A DNA stretch of 34,418 nt from Bacteroidota bacterium (GTDB lineage: Bacteria; Bacteroidota; Bacteroidia; Flavobacteriales_D; Sanyastnellaceae). Position 1 is the first letter of the stretch, and the number at the start of each line of letters is the position of its first letter. The stretch lies in contig VGFR01000007.1 in the NCBI GenBank assembly GCA_016868835.1, positions 1-34,418 on the forward strand, written 5' to 3'. The position numbers and the translations under genes were made by a program. This document shows, in pieces, positions 27,641-34,418 of the stretch. Under the pieces are notes generated by a model. The model saw nothing but the letters and a program-made list of their open reading frames with translations, was not told the DNA's origin and searched no databases.

Positions 27641-27662
27641 AAAAGGGTGCAAGCCCTTTTTT
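27641..27662 (+). terminator. Bidirectional terminator between convergent genes
   Basis: AAAAGGG, loop TGCAAG, CCCTTTT then TT. It lies 18 bases after the MopE protein stop and abuts the stop codon of the convergent M23-like gene (27661-27663). Flanking A and T runs allow use in both directions. Confidence 0.8.
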
Positions 27663-28494
27663 ATTTTCCGAAATAAGCTTGAATGTTTTCTGAAATTCCG
27701 TTTTTCCAAATTTCAAAGAGAAGTTCGCCAGAACCATTTTTTACATTCGGTAATCCTAAGGATTCGCCTGCTTTGACTTTTTTCCCCGTACCCACCGATA
27801 TACTCTTTAAATTTTTGTATACGGAGACAAATCCATCGGCGTGTTGAACTAAAACACGATTGCCATCAACAGGAGAGAATGAAGTTTCAATGATGGTTCC
27901 GTCTAAAATAGATTTAACCGTTTCGTTTATACCACATTTCCAACTGACCTGATTTGAATTTGGCACAAAAAAATATTCGCCACTAACGGGCGGTAACAAC
28001 AGCGATCCACCCCGTGCATTTGCTCTTCCTTGGTACGGAACCATTCCTGTAGTTTGATTTAACTCTGCTCGAATTTTATTTTCAATTTCAGAGGTTTGAT
28101 AATTCAAATCAACTTCAGAAAGTTTGGTTGTGTCGGTTAAATTCGATGAAGGTCCACTTCCCGACAGAATAAGTTTTAAATCGGTATAATATCTCTCTTG
28201 CGATCGCATGACCTGTGTCAAAGAATCTGCTTTGAATCGAGCAACTCGGGCGTTTTCTCGTGATTCGTACGATGAGAAATCTGGAACCAATACGGTCTTT
28301 AATGGGGTGAAAGCAATAAGAGCATAAAATAAAAAAGCGAAAACCACAATGAATCCTCCGAACATGACAATTACATTCATAGGACTAAGACTGTACGAAA
28401 ACTTTTCCTCGAACGTATTTTCATTTAAAACGATTAAGCGAAATGGCTTCTTTAGTTTCTTGAGTATCCGTCTTTTTTTTCTTTTACGTTCCAT
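27661..28494 (-). CDS. Membrane-anchored M23/LytM-like protein with degenerate active site
   Basis: 277 residues: a strongly basic cytoplasmic N-terminus (MERKRKKRRILKKLKK), one membrane helix (about 39-62), a periplasmic stalk with likely coiled coil (about 75-150), and a C-terminal LytM/M23 fold (about 165-275). The fold is recognised from GxVSVYKNLKSISVGTGKKV and GELLFEIWKNG, which align with the family's YAHL and HLHFE motifs. The catalytic and zinc residues are gone: YAHL is YKNL (His to Asn, 226-229), HxH is ELL, and no HxxxD is found. It is thus probably not a peptidase but may bind or activate one, as EnvC/NlpD do. It is divergent from porW, with bactofilin beyond, a context that recalls bactofilin-M23 partnerships in cell-shape control. 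Confidence 0.85.
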   Translation of the reverse strand: MERKRKKRRILKKLKKPFRLIVLNENTFEEKFSYSLSPMNVIVMFGGFIVVFAFLFYALIAFTPLKTVLVPDFSSYESRENARVARFKADSLTQVMRSQERYYTDLKLILSGSGPSSNLTDTTKLSEVDLNYQTSEIENKIRAELNQTTGMVPYQGRANARGGSLLLPPVSGEYFFVPNSNQVSWKCGINETVKSILDGTIIETSFSPVDGNRVLVQHADGFVSVYKNLKSISVGTGKKVKAGESLGLPNVKNGSGELLFEIWKNGISENIQAYFGK

Positions 28495-28609
28495 TTTTCG
28501 TTCTAAAAGTAAGAAGTTTCAACGGAAATTAGAATTAATGCAATAAATTCGCTTTCCTTCGTTGTTATTGCGCCGCATGAATCAAAACCTGCTCATCTCG
28601 AAAAGAAAT

Positions 28610-31219
28610 ATGAAGTATAAATTCATACTTGGATTGATGTTGGCTGCCATAGTATGGGAAGCATGCTCAACAAAAGTTGACGGCGTAGCATATCGCATCT
28701 ATCACAATACCACCGGGCATTACAATGGTTATTTCAATGCGAATGAATTGATCAAGAAAACGCAACTCAATTTTGAAGTGAAGCGGAAAGATGATTTTGA
28801 TGAAGTCATTGCATTAAAGAACTACGGAAATCCTGAACTGTTCAAAGAGGCCAAGCCAGAGATGGACAAAGCCATAAAAAAGTGCGAAAAGGTTATTAAA
28901 AGACATACCATGACCTCTGAAACCAAGAAGGACATGAAGTGGCCCGTTTTTAATAAATGGATGGATGATAATTACCTTGTTATTGGTCAAGCTAATTTAT
29001 ACAAAGGTGATTACTTCAAAGCGCAAGAAACATTTGATTTTATTTCGAATAAATACCAAGACCCTGATGTGGTCTTGAATGCATACACCTGGGCAATGCG
29101 CGCTTACATGCTTGATTCAGAATTCTCACGTGCCAAGCAAATACTGTTAAAAGCTGAAGCATTGGAAGATGTTTCGGAAAAATTTAAAGTTCAATTTGAA
29201 TTGACAAAAGCTGAATTTTATATGGCTCAGAACATGAACAAAGAAGCCATTGAAAATTTGGAAAATGCAATACCAAGAATTACGAAAAAACAAGAGAAGA
29301 TTATTCCTCAATTCGCTTTGGCCCAATTGTATGATGAGGAAAACAGATCATCTGACGCCAAATTGGCTTACCAGAAAATTCTCAAGCTAAAGCCATACTA
29401 TCAACTCGAATTTCATTCACGACTTAAGCTCTTGCTTGCGGAATACCGAACAACAGGTAATGCATCTTCAACAGAAAAATCTTTGGAGTTGATGTTGGTA
29501 GATGAGAAAAATGAATCGTATAAAAGTTACATTTTCTCCGGACTTGGAATGGTTGCAGTTGATGAAGGTAGAAAGTTAGATGCAGTAGGAAGGTACAACC
29601 AAGCATTGAAAGAAACGAAAGACAATAAAAAACAACGCACCAAACTTTTTATTTTGCTTGCAGATCTCAACTTTGACTTGAAGCAATACACAGATGCCCA
29701 ACGAAATTATGATAGTGCATATCATAATTTGTCAGACAAACATCCGCGTTACTCAGAAATTAAGGCGAGAGCGCAGAGCTTATTGGAATTGGTTACTCAA
29801 CTCAGAATCATTGATCAAAATGATAGTTTGGTGAATCTATGTGCCAAGAATCCTGAGGAAATTCAAATGGTAATCGAACGCGAACATAATCGCTTAACTG
29901 CTGAAATGACAGCCCAAAAGGAGCGCGATAAGCAAGAGTTGTTGAATCGGTTGAAAGGGGATGATATTGTAGGCGCTTTTTGGATTTACAACAAGAATTT
30001 GCTTGAAAAGGGGAAGCAAAGTTTTGAGGATCAGTGGGGAAGTAGACCGCTCAAAGACAATTGGAGAAATCAATCTTTGGTTTCTCAGATGTTTAGTGTT
30101 CCTGATGAAAGTATTATTGAAATGGTTGAGGATACGGCGCAATTGAATAATGACAAATACAAAGTTCCATCGGTTGAGGAAATGAAGTCAAAATTACCTT
30201 GCGCCGATAAGAAATCAATGGATAAGTTGGCTGCAGATTTAGCGGAGGCATACTACATGGCTGGACTTGTTTATAAAGAAAAGTTGAATGATTTAGATAA
30301 TGCATTGTTGTCATGGTTCAATCTAGATCAGCGTTGTGTAAAAGGCAGTTTCCACGCCATGGCGTATTATCAATTGTTTAGAGGATGGACAACCAAAGAA
30401 AAGGAGGGGTATCAGGTAAATTCTACTTGTCCTACCTGCAGCGCTGCTTATTGGGGAAGAAAAATTAAAACAGAATACGCAGGTTCTGAATGGGCCATGC
30501 TGGTAGATGATCCGAACTACGCAAGTGGCGAGCAAATCAAAAGGTCCGAGGAGGAAAAGAATTACAGTGCCGCTTACAGTCACTTTCAGAATGGAAATTA
30601 CGTTCAAGCTTTGCTTGCCACAAGAAAGGCAATCGAAGAACGACCTGATAATCATCTCATTTGTCAATACCACATGCTACGAGCATACAGTCTCAGTAAA
30701 ACTGAAGTGGCAAACGGTGTAAAAGAAAATTGTATCGCTGAATTGAACTGGGTAAAAACAAATTGCCCCGATACAGACCTCTCAAAAGTGGCATCAGATG
30801 CATTAAAGGCAATGGATGGAAAGCTTGAACCGCAGCCTCAGAACAACGAAAGTGGTCAGTTCAAAAGATTGGATGAGGGTGAACATTTTGTGGTTATTTC
30901 TTTTGAGAATAAAATGGGTGACTTTAAAGCTGAGAGAACTGGATTAGCAGATTTCAATAGCACTTTCTTCAGTTCAAACGACTATAAAGTAAGTAAGGCA
31001 CAAATTCCGAATGGAGCTTCTTTGGTTTTAGTCAAGTCTTTTTCAAATTTGAAGGAAGCAAAAGAATATTTTACTACTTTTGTTGGAGATCAAGAGCTTT
31101 CTAAAGTAATTGATTTTAAAGCAACAAAGCAATTTATTATAACTAAGCAGAACTACCTAGAACTCTTCAAATCACGCGATTTGAAAGGGTATTTAGAGTT
31201 TGCTCTAAAAAATTATTGA
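28610..31219 (+). CDS. porW: Type IX secretion lipoprotein PorW/SprE
   Basis: 869-residue TPR lipoprotein needed for T9SS in Porphyromonas (PorW) and for secretion and gliding in Flavobacterium (SprE). The signal peptide MKYKFILGLMLAAIVWEAC ends in a lipid-attachment Cys19 with an atypical -3/-2 (W, E). Directly after it comes the family start STKVDGVAYRIYHNTTGHYN with GYFNANELI. Degenerate TPRs fill about 90-420 and again about 540-740. The last ~90 residues (HFVVISFENKMGD, LVLVKSFSNLKEAKEYF) resemble the SPOR-like tail of the family. I chose ATG 28610; upstream ATGs at 28577 and the TTG frame add only a polar leader. bactofilin follows after two bases. Presence agrees with the three T9SS cargo genes in this window. 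Confidence 0.85.
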   Translation: MKYKFILGLMLAAIVWEACSTKVDGVAYRIYHNTTGHYNGYFNANELIKKTQLNFEVKRKDDFDEVIALKNYGNPELFKEAKPEMDKAIKKCEKVIKRHTMTSETKKDMKWPVFNKWMDDNYLVIGQANLYKGDYFKAQETFDFISNKYQDPDVVLNAYTWAMRAYMLDSEFSRAKQILLKAEALEDVSEKFKVQFELTKAEFYMAQNMNKEAIENLENAIPRITKKQEKIIPQFALAQLYDEENRSSDAKLAYQKILKLKPYYQLEFHSRLKLLLAEYRTTGNASSTEKSLELMLVDEKNESYKSYIFSGLGMVAVDEGRKLDAVGRYNQALKETKDNKKQRTKLFILLADLNFDLKQYTDAQRNYDSAYHNLSDKHPRYSEIKARAQSLLELVTQLRIIDQNDSLVNLCAKNPEEIQMVIEREHNRLTAEMTAQKERDKQELLNRLKGDDIVGAFWIYNKNLLEKGKQSFEDQWGSRPLKDNWRNQSLVSQMFSVPDESIIEMVEDTAQLNNDKYKVPSVEEMKSKLPCADKKSMDKLAADLAEAYYMAGLVYKEKLNDLDNALLSWFNLDQRCVKGSFHAMAYYQLFRGWTTKEKEGYQVNSTCPTCSAAYWGRKIKTEYAGSEWAMLVDDPNYASGEQIKRSEEEKNYSAAYSHFQNGNYVQALLATRKAIEERPDNHLICQYHMLRAYSLSKTEVANGVKENCIAELNWVKTNCPDTDLSKVASDALKAMDGKLEPQPQNNESGQFKRLDEGEHFVVISFENKMGDFKAERTGLADFNSTFFSSNDYKVSKAQIPNGASLVLVKSFSNLKEAKEYFTTFVGDQELSKVIDFKATKQFIITKQNYLELFKSRDLKGYLEFALKNY

Positions 31220-31221
31220 AC

Positions 31222-31653
31222 ATGCTATCTAAAGGCGCAACAACAACGAAAACAACTGACGGAGTTTCAGATAACGCAATCAATAGAATTGTTGAAGGAA
31301 CAATTATTGAAGGTGAAATTAGATGTGAAAGTAACATTCGAATTGACGGTATTTTTACAGGTAATATCGGTACCAAGGGACGTCTTGTTATAGGTCCAAC
31401 GGGTAAAATTGAGGGAAATATTATTTGTCAGAACGCTGAAATAGATGGTTTCGTGAAAGGGAAAATTCAAGTGGCACAACTGCTTTCATTGAAAAGCACT
31501 GCCAAAGTTGAAGGTGATATCTTCACTGATAAATTAGCTATTGAGCCAGGTGCAGCATTTACAGGTATGTGCTCTATGGGCCAGAAGCCAAAAGAGGCTC
31601 CAAAACCAAATGAACCCATTCCAACCACACCGAATCAAGGAGTAAAATCATAA
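31222..31653 (+). CDS. Bactofilin (polymer-forming cytoskeletal protein)
   Basis: 143-residue bactofilin-type protein. The core (about 20-115) is the right-handed beta-helix made of short repeats: GTIIEGEIRCESNIRIDGIF, GNIGTKGRLVIGPTGKIEGN, then AEIDGFVKGKIQ and AKVEGDIFTDKLAIEPGAAF. The tail is proline-rich (KPKEAPKPNEPIPTTPNQ). Bactofilins self-assemble into membrane-linked filaments that localise envelope enzymes. The ATG at 31222 starts two bases after the porW stop; a TTG at 31216 would overlap it and is less likely. Its stop overlaps the start region of atpZ. Confidence 0.93.
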   Translation: MLSKGATTTKTTDGVSDNAINRIVEGTIIEGEIRCESNIRIDGIFTGNIGTKGRLVIGPTGKIEGNIICQNAEIDGFVKGKIQVAQLLSLKSTAKVEGDIFTDKLAIEPGAAFTGMCSMGQKPKEAPKPNEPIPTTPNQGVKS

Positions 31654-31844
31654 AAAATAGTTTTCTGAAATATACCAGTCTAGCGACCCAAATGGCCATT
31701 GCTATTGGGTTAGGTGTATGGATTGGAATGAAACTAGATGATTACTATCATTTGAAAAGACCATATTTAACCATGGTCTTTTCGCTTTTTGGTGTTGCCA
31801 TAGGCATGTATCAATTCATGAAAGATTTCCTAATTAAAAAATGA
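31650..31844 (+). CDS. atpZ: AtpZ/AtpI-type ATP synthase assembly or ion protein, non-standard start
   Basis: Short two-helix membrane protein at the head of the atp cluster; AtpZ-type proteins accompany Fo and are proposed to handle Mg/Ca or help c-ring assembly. The open frame reads from an ATA at 31650 (overlapping the bactofilin TAA as ATAA) and gives KNSFLKYTSLATQMAIAIGL, then GVWIGMKLDDYY and a second helix. FLKYTSLATQM and GVWxGxKLDD match the family, so translation seems to begin near 31647-31650, yet neither codon there (ATC, ATA) is standard. The first ATG is 31692 and would give a 50-residue protein that keeps both helices. The stop overlaps the next ATG (ATGA). Identity is fairly sure; the start is not. 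Confidence 0.75.
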   Translation: MKNSFLKYTSLATQMAIAIGLGVWIGMKLDDYYHLKRPYLTMVFSLFGVAIGMYQFMKDFLIKK

Positions 31845-32203
31845 AAACGCAGAATACCCTTTACTTGGCCATTGGCGCTTTACTCGGCGCCGCCATTTAT
31901 TTCACAATAAATTTCACCTCAGTACCCTTGATTGCGACTGCTGTGCCGCTGGCTTTTGCAGCAATAGCGGTACTTCTAAACAACCACTTCGAGAAAACTA
32001 AAAGTCTATCGCCAACAAAGTCTGTGAATGCAGTCATGATTGGGGTGCTTATTAAACTGCTTTTTTCGGCATTGATTATAGCCGGATTGATTGTTTTAAA
32101 GAAGGAATCAAAATACGCGTCTGCAGGCTTGGTTTTTCTGACGTATATTATTTACTCGGTGCTTTTGATAAAGTCTGCCTTGAAAATTGAAAATTCAAAG
32201 TAG
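31841..32203 (+). CDS. AtpI-like four-helix membrane protein
   Basis: 120 residues with four predicted membrane segments (about 7-25, 30-46, 66-85, 93-112) and a charged loop between helices 2 and 3 (NNHFEKTKSLSP). By position between atpZ and atpB and by size it corresponds to the AtpI/UncI-like gene of Bacteroidota atp clusters, but sequence similarity to canonical AtpI is not obvious by eye. Translation is coupled to atpZ by an ATGA overlap. A likely role is ATP synthase assembly; not proven. Confidence 0.65.
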   Translation: MKTQNTLYLAIGALLGAAIYFTINFTSVPLIATAVPLAFAAIAVLLNNHFEKTKSLSPTKSVNAVMIGVLIKLLFSALIIAGLIVLKKESKYASAGLVFLTYIIYSVLLIKSALKIENSK

Positions 32204-32243
32204 ATTTTCTAAAAAAAAGTTTTATACTTCATTGGCTCTTCAT

Positions 32244-32251
32244 TACATTTG
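32244..32251 (+). promoter_or_regulatory. Bacteroidota -7 box (TACATTTG) for atpB
   Basis: TACATTTG ends 23 bases before the GTG start of atpB, in the 71-base gap that separates atpB from the AtpI-like gene. No spaced TTG was seen. It would give the structural atp genes a promoter independent of porW. Confidence 0.5.
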
Positions 32252-32274
32252 CCCCGCGAAAAAAATGTTGAGTC

Positions 32275-33390
32275 GTGAATTTGAATAAATTACTCCTTCT
32301 AACGTCATTGGTTTTTACCAATCTTCTGGGGTTTGCTCAGAAGAATCATGCACACGCACCAGTTGCAGTTAGCCCTGATAGTACGGCGAAATATGAGCAT
32401 GCAGAAGGCGATTTCAAAATTGGAGAAATGATTATGCATCACATTTCAGATGCGCATCAGATTCACTTTGGTGGTTCCTTGTATCTACCTCTACCGGTCA
32501 TTGTATTGCATGACGGTCACTTAGACATCTTTTCTTCAAGTAACTTTTACAGCGTGAATGAGCATGGCGAACTGGATTTCCGCGATTATAAAGGTTATCG
32601 TAATCACCATGAGATGATTGAGTATGTGGGAGAAAATGCTACGCATGACACCCACGGACACACCGTTTTAGATTTCTCGATTACAAAGTCGGTATTTGGA
32701 ATGTTGTTAATCATTGCATTAATGATTATCATTTTCAGATCTGTTGCCAAGAAATACTCAAACAACCCGAATACAGCTCCAAGTGGCTTTCAAAACCTAC
32801 TGGAACCCTTCATTTTGTTTATTCGTGATGACTTAGCCGCACCTGCAATGGGCCCCAAAAAGGCAGAAAAGTATGTGCCATTTTTATTGACGGTATTTTT
32901 CTTTATTTGGATGTGTAATTTGTTAGGTTTAGTTCCATTCCTAGGGGGTTTCAACATCACGGGGACATTGAGTATTACACTTGTTTTAGCGGTATTGGTA
33001 TTTTTAATAACATCGATCTCGGGTAACAAGCATTACTGGGGCCATATTTTTTGGCCACCAGGGGTTCCGGTGTTTGTAAAAGTTATTTTGGTTCCAATTG
33101 AAATCATGTCAATTTTTATTAAACCTGCCGTACTCATGATTCGTCTTACAGCGAATATTACTGCTGGCCATATTGTAATTCTAGCTTTTGTAGGCTTAGC
33201 CTTAATGTTTGGTCAGAAAAGTGAATTAGCCGGATATAGCGTGGGCATTGGAAGTGTCTTATTTATGATATTCATGTATTTTTTAGAGTTGCTAGTTGCA
33301 TTCTTGCAAGCTTACGTTTTTACGCTTCTCGCCGCAATGTACTTCGGTGATGCAACTCAAGAACATCATGCTGAACACGCACATAGTTAA
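32275..33390 (+). CDS. atpB: F1Fo ATP synthase subunit a
   Basis: Proton-channel subunit of Fo, 371 residues. An N-terminal signal-like segment (LLLLTSLVFTNLLGFAQ) and a long His-rich periplasmic part (to about 135) precede the classic helices, as in other Bacteroidota. The key helix with the essential arginine is LMIRLTANITAGHIVILAF. The C-terminus is again His-rich (EHHAEHAHS). Start GTG 32275 is chosen because it opens the signal segment; TTG 32281 is possible. An out-of-frame ATG at 32265 opens an eight-codon frame that overlaps this start and ends at 32288. A -7 box lies 23 bases upstream. Confidence 0.95.
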   Translation: MNLNKLLLLTSLVFTNLLGFAQKNHAHAPVAVSPDSTAKYEHAEGDFKIGEMIMHHISDAHQIHFGGSLYLPLPVIVLHDGHLDIFSSSNFYSVNEHGELDFRDYKGYRNHHEMIEYVGENATHDTHGHTVLDFSITKSVFGMLLIIALMIIIFRSVAKKYSNNPNTAPSGFQNLLEPFILFIRDDLAAPAMGPKKAEKYVPFLLTVFFFIWMCNLLGLVPFLGGFNITGTLSITLVLAVLVFLITSISGNKHYWGHIFWPPGVPVFVKVILVPIEIMSIFIKPAVLMIRLTANITAGHIVILAFVGLALMFGQKSELAGYSVGIGSVLFMIFMYFLELLVAFLQAYVFTLLAAMYFGDATQEHHAEHAHS

Positions 33391-33398
33391 ATTATAAA

Positions 33399-33427
33399 TA
33401 AAAACAAAATAAAAACAAAATAAAAAC
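33399..33427 (+). repeat. A-rich 11-base direct repeat in the atpE leader
   Basis: TAAAAACAAAA occurs at 33399-33409 and 33410-33420, then partially again (TAAAAAC) up to the atpE ATG at 33428. The atpB-atpE gap is almost pure A with regular C. There is no Shine-Dalgarno; A-rich leaders favour translation in Bacteroidota, so this may raise synthesis of the c subunit. Confidence 0.7.
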
Positions 33428-33673
33428 ATGGAAGTTTTAAATCTAATCTTAGAAGCCGGTGTAGGACAAGGTTTAGCCGGAATTGGTGCTGGAATTGCCG
33501 CTGTTGGTGCAGGTATCGGTGTTGGTCGTATCGGCGGATCAGCTCTCGAAGGCATGGCTCGTCAACCTGAGTCAAGCGGGGAGCTTCGTTCAAATATGAT
33601 TGTGGCTGCAGCGTTAGTAGAGGGTGTTGCCCTTTTCGCTGTAATCGTTTGCTTGTTGGTAGCTCTAGGATAA
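33428..33673 (+). CDS. atpE: F1Fo ATP synthase subunit c
   Basis: 81-residue hairpin of two membrane helices that forms the rotor ring. Helix 1 holds the glycine pattern GIGAGIAAVGAGIGVGRIG; the polar loop is ARQPES (44-49), which contacts F1; helix 2 carries the ion-binding Glu65 in AALVEGVALFAV. The residue after Glu is Gly rather than Ser or Thr, which argues for proton rather than sodium coupling. The gene lies between atpB and atpF, 37 and 42 bases away. Its leader is an A-rich tandem repeat. Confidence 0.97.
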   Translation: MEVLNLILEAGVGQGLAGIGAGIAAVGAGIGVGRIGGSALEGMARQPESSGELRSNMIVAAALVEGVALFAVIVCLLVALG

Positions 33674-33715
33674 TACATTGATTGCGGTTGAATAACCGTT
33701 TAAATTTTTAACACT

Positions 33716-34213
33716 ATGGAAGGATTACTTAGTGTGTCCGTTGGTACCGTATTTTGGGCATCTATTGCCTTCATTGCTGTACTTGTGCTATTGAAAAAAA
33801 TGGCGTGGGGACCTATCATGCAAACGCTGAAAGAGCGCGAAGAAGGCATCGCGGATGCGCTTCGTAAAGCTGACGCAGCAAAAGAGGAGATGAGCAAGCT
33901 ACAAGCGAGTAATGAAGATTTACTTCGTGAGGCGCGCAATGATCGCGATCGTATCATGTCAGAAGCGAAAGCCATGGCAGATCAAATGCGTTCAGAGGCT
34001 GTAGGAAAAGCTCAGAAAGAAGCGTCGGCTATTATTGCCAAGGCTCAAGTTGAAATCGAAACTCAAAAACAAGCAGCTATTTCTGAATTGAAAAACCAGG
34101 TTGCTGATTTAAGTATTCAATTGGCTGAGTCTCTGTTAAAGAACGCGCTTACTGATGCCGAAAAACAGCAGGCTTTGAATAGTGCGTTAATCAATGAATT
34201 CGGTAAAAACTAA
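33716..34213 (+). CDS. atpF: F1Fo ATP synthase subunit b
   Basis: 165-residue peripheral-stalk subunit. One N-terminal membrane helix (about 10-27, VFWASIAFIAVLVLLKK), the W-P motif in MAWGPIMQTLKEREEGIA, then a long charged coiled coil (about 38-150) rich in Ala, Glu and Lys, as expected for the b dimer. Placement between atpE and atpH confirms the call. Confidence 0.96.
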   Translation: MEGLLSVSVGTVFWASIAFIAVLVLLKKMAWGPIMQTLKEREEGIADALRKADAAKEEMSKLQASNEDLLREARNDRDRIMSEAKAMADQMRSEAVGKAQKEASAIIAKAQVEIETQKQAAISELKNQVADLSIQLAESLLKNALTDAEKQQALNSALINEFGKN

Positions 34214-34216
34214 GGC

Positions 34217-34418
34217 ATGTCAAACATTCGGTTATCCTCACGTTATGCGAAATCACTTCTCGAATTGTGTCAAGAGCGCAATGAGCTGGATGTGGTTTTG
34301 AATGATATGAGGTTGATTCTTGAGGCAACAAAAGAAAGCAAGGAATTGAATCTATTGTTGGCATCACCTGTTGTATCAGGAGATAAGAAACAACATGTTT
34401 TGAATTCTATATTCAAAA
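34217..34418 (+). CDS. atpH: F1Fo ATP synthase subunit delta, 3' end cut by window edge
   Basis: First 67 codons of the delta (OSCP) subunit, which joins the b stalk to F1. The start, three bases after the atpF stop, gives MSNIRLSSRYAKSLLELCQE; RYAKSLLEL and LLLASPVVSGDKKQHVL match the family's RYAxALxEL and LxxPxxxxxxK patterns. Runs off the window. Confidence 0.93.
   Translation, partial: MSNIRLSSRYAKSLLELCQERNELDVVLNDMRLILEATKESKELNLLLASPVVSGDKKQHVLNSIFK

Noticed and set aside
31267-31479. 70-codon minus-strand frame in bactofilin
   Set aside because: Complement of the beta-helix repeats; Asn/Thr richness is a codon shadow.

Overview
The window reads as a chromosomal segment of a Bacteroidota bacterium, most likely Flavobacteriales and perhaps near Fluviicola/Crocinitomicaceae; that placement is an inference. 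The evidence is moderate-to-low GC, A-rich rather than Shine-Dalgarno leaders, promoter boxes of the Bacteroidota type (TAnnTTTG), three secreted proteins with C-terminal type IX secretion (T9SS) sorting domains, and a PorW/SprE homologue, which is a T9SS component. No tRNA, rRNA, transposase, phage gene or CRISPR array was seen.

Layout. Bases 1-3418 (minus): the 5' two thirds of dxs (isoprenoid synthesis), cut by the window edge, preceded by a secreted M43 metalloprotease. 3529-5319 (plus): lepA. 5333-10040 (minus): a fatty-acid and ribosome cluster transcribed as yceD, rpmF, a secreted alpha/beta hydrolase, fabH, accB, accC. The hydrolase sits where many bacteria carry plsX. 10119-17918 (plus): efp, pgk and a 1994-residue T9SS protein with eight MopE-type metal-binding repeats. 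18044-20823 (plus): hemA-hemC-hemD, the early common steps of tetrapyrrole synthesis. 20809-21842 (minus): uppP and a DUF3098 membrane protein. 21920-25845 (plus): a lipoprotein paralogue of the first hydrolase, aspS, rpmH (57 residues) with its own promoter and terminator, and a PfkB-type sugar kinase. 25991-27622 (plus): a second, shorter T9SS protein with three MopE-type repeats. 27661-28494 (minus): a membrane-anchored, catalytically degenerate M23/LytM protein. 28610-34418 (plus): porW/sprE, a bactofilin, then the F1Fo ATP synthase genes atpZ, an AtpI-like gene, atpB, atpE, atpF and the start of atpH.

How it fits together. Most genes are housekeeping. The accessory theme is the cell envelope: three T9SS cargo proteins, one T9SS machine component, two related exported hydrolases, a bactofilin near a LytM-like protein, and lipid-carrier recycling (UppP). 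The best leads are the two MopE-repeat proteins sharing a GCTD module, an atpZ that seems to lack a standard start codon, the dead M23 protein beside porW and bactofilin, the paired hydrolases, and several promoter boxes so close to the start codon that the mRNAs should be nearly leaderless. No clearly novel multi-gene system was recognised.
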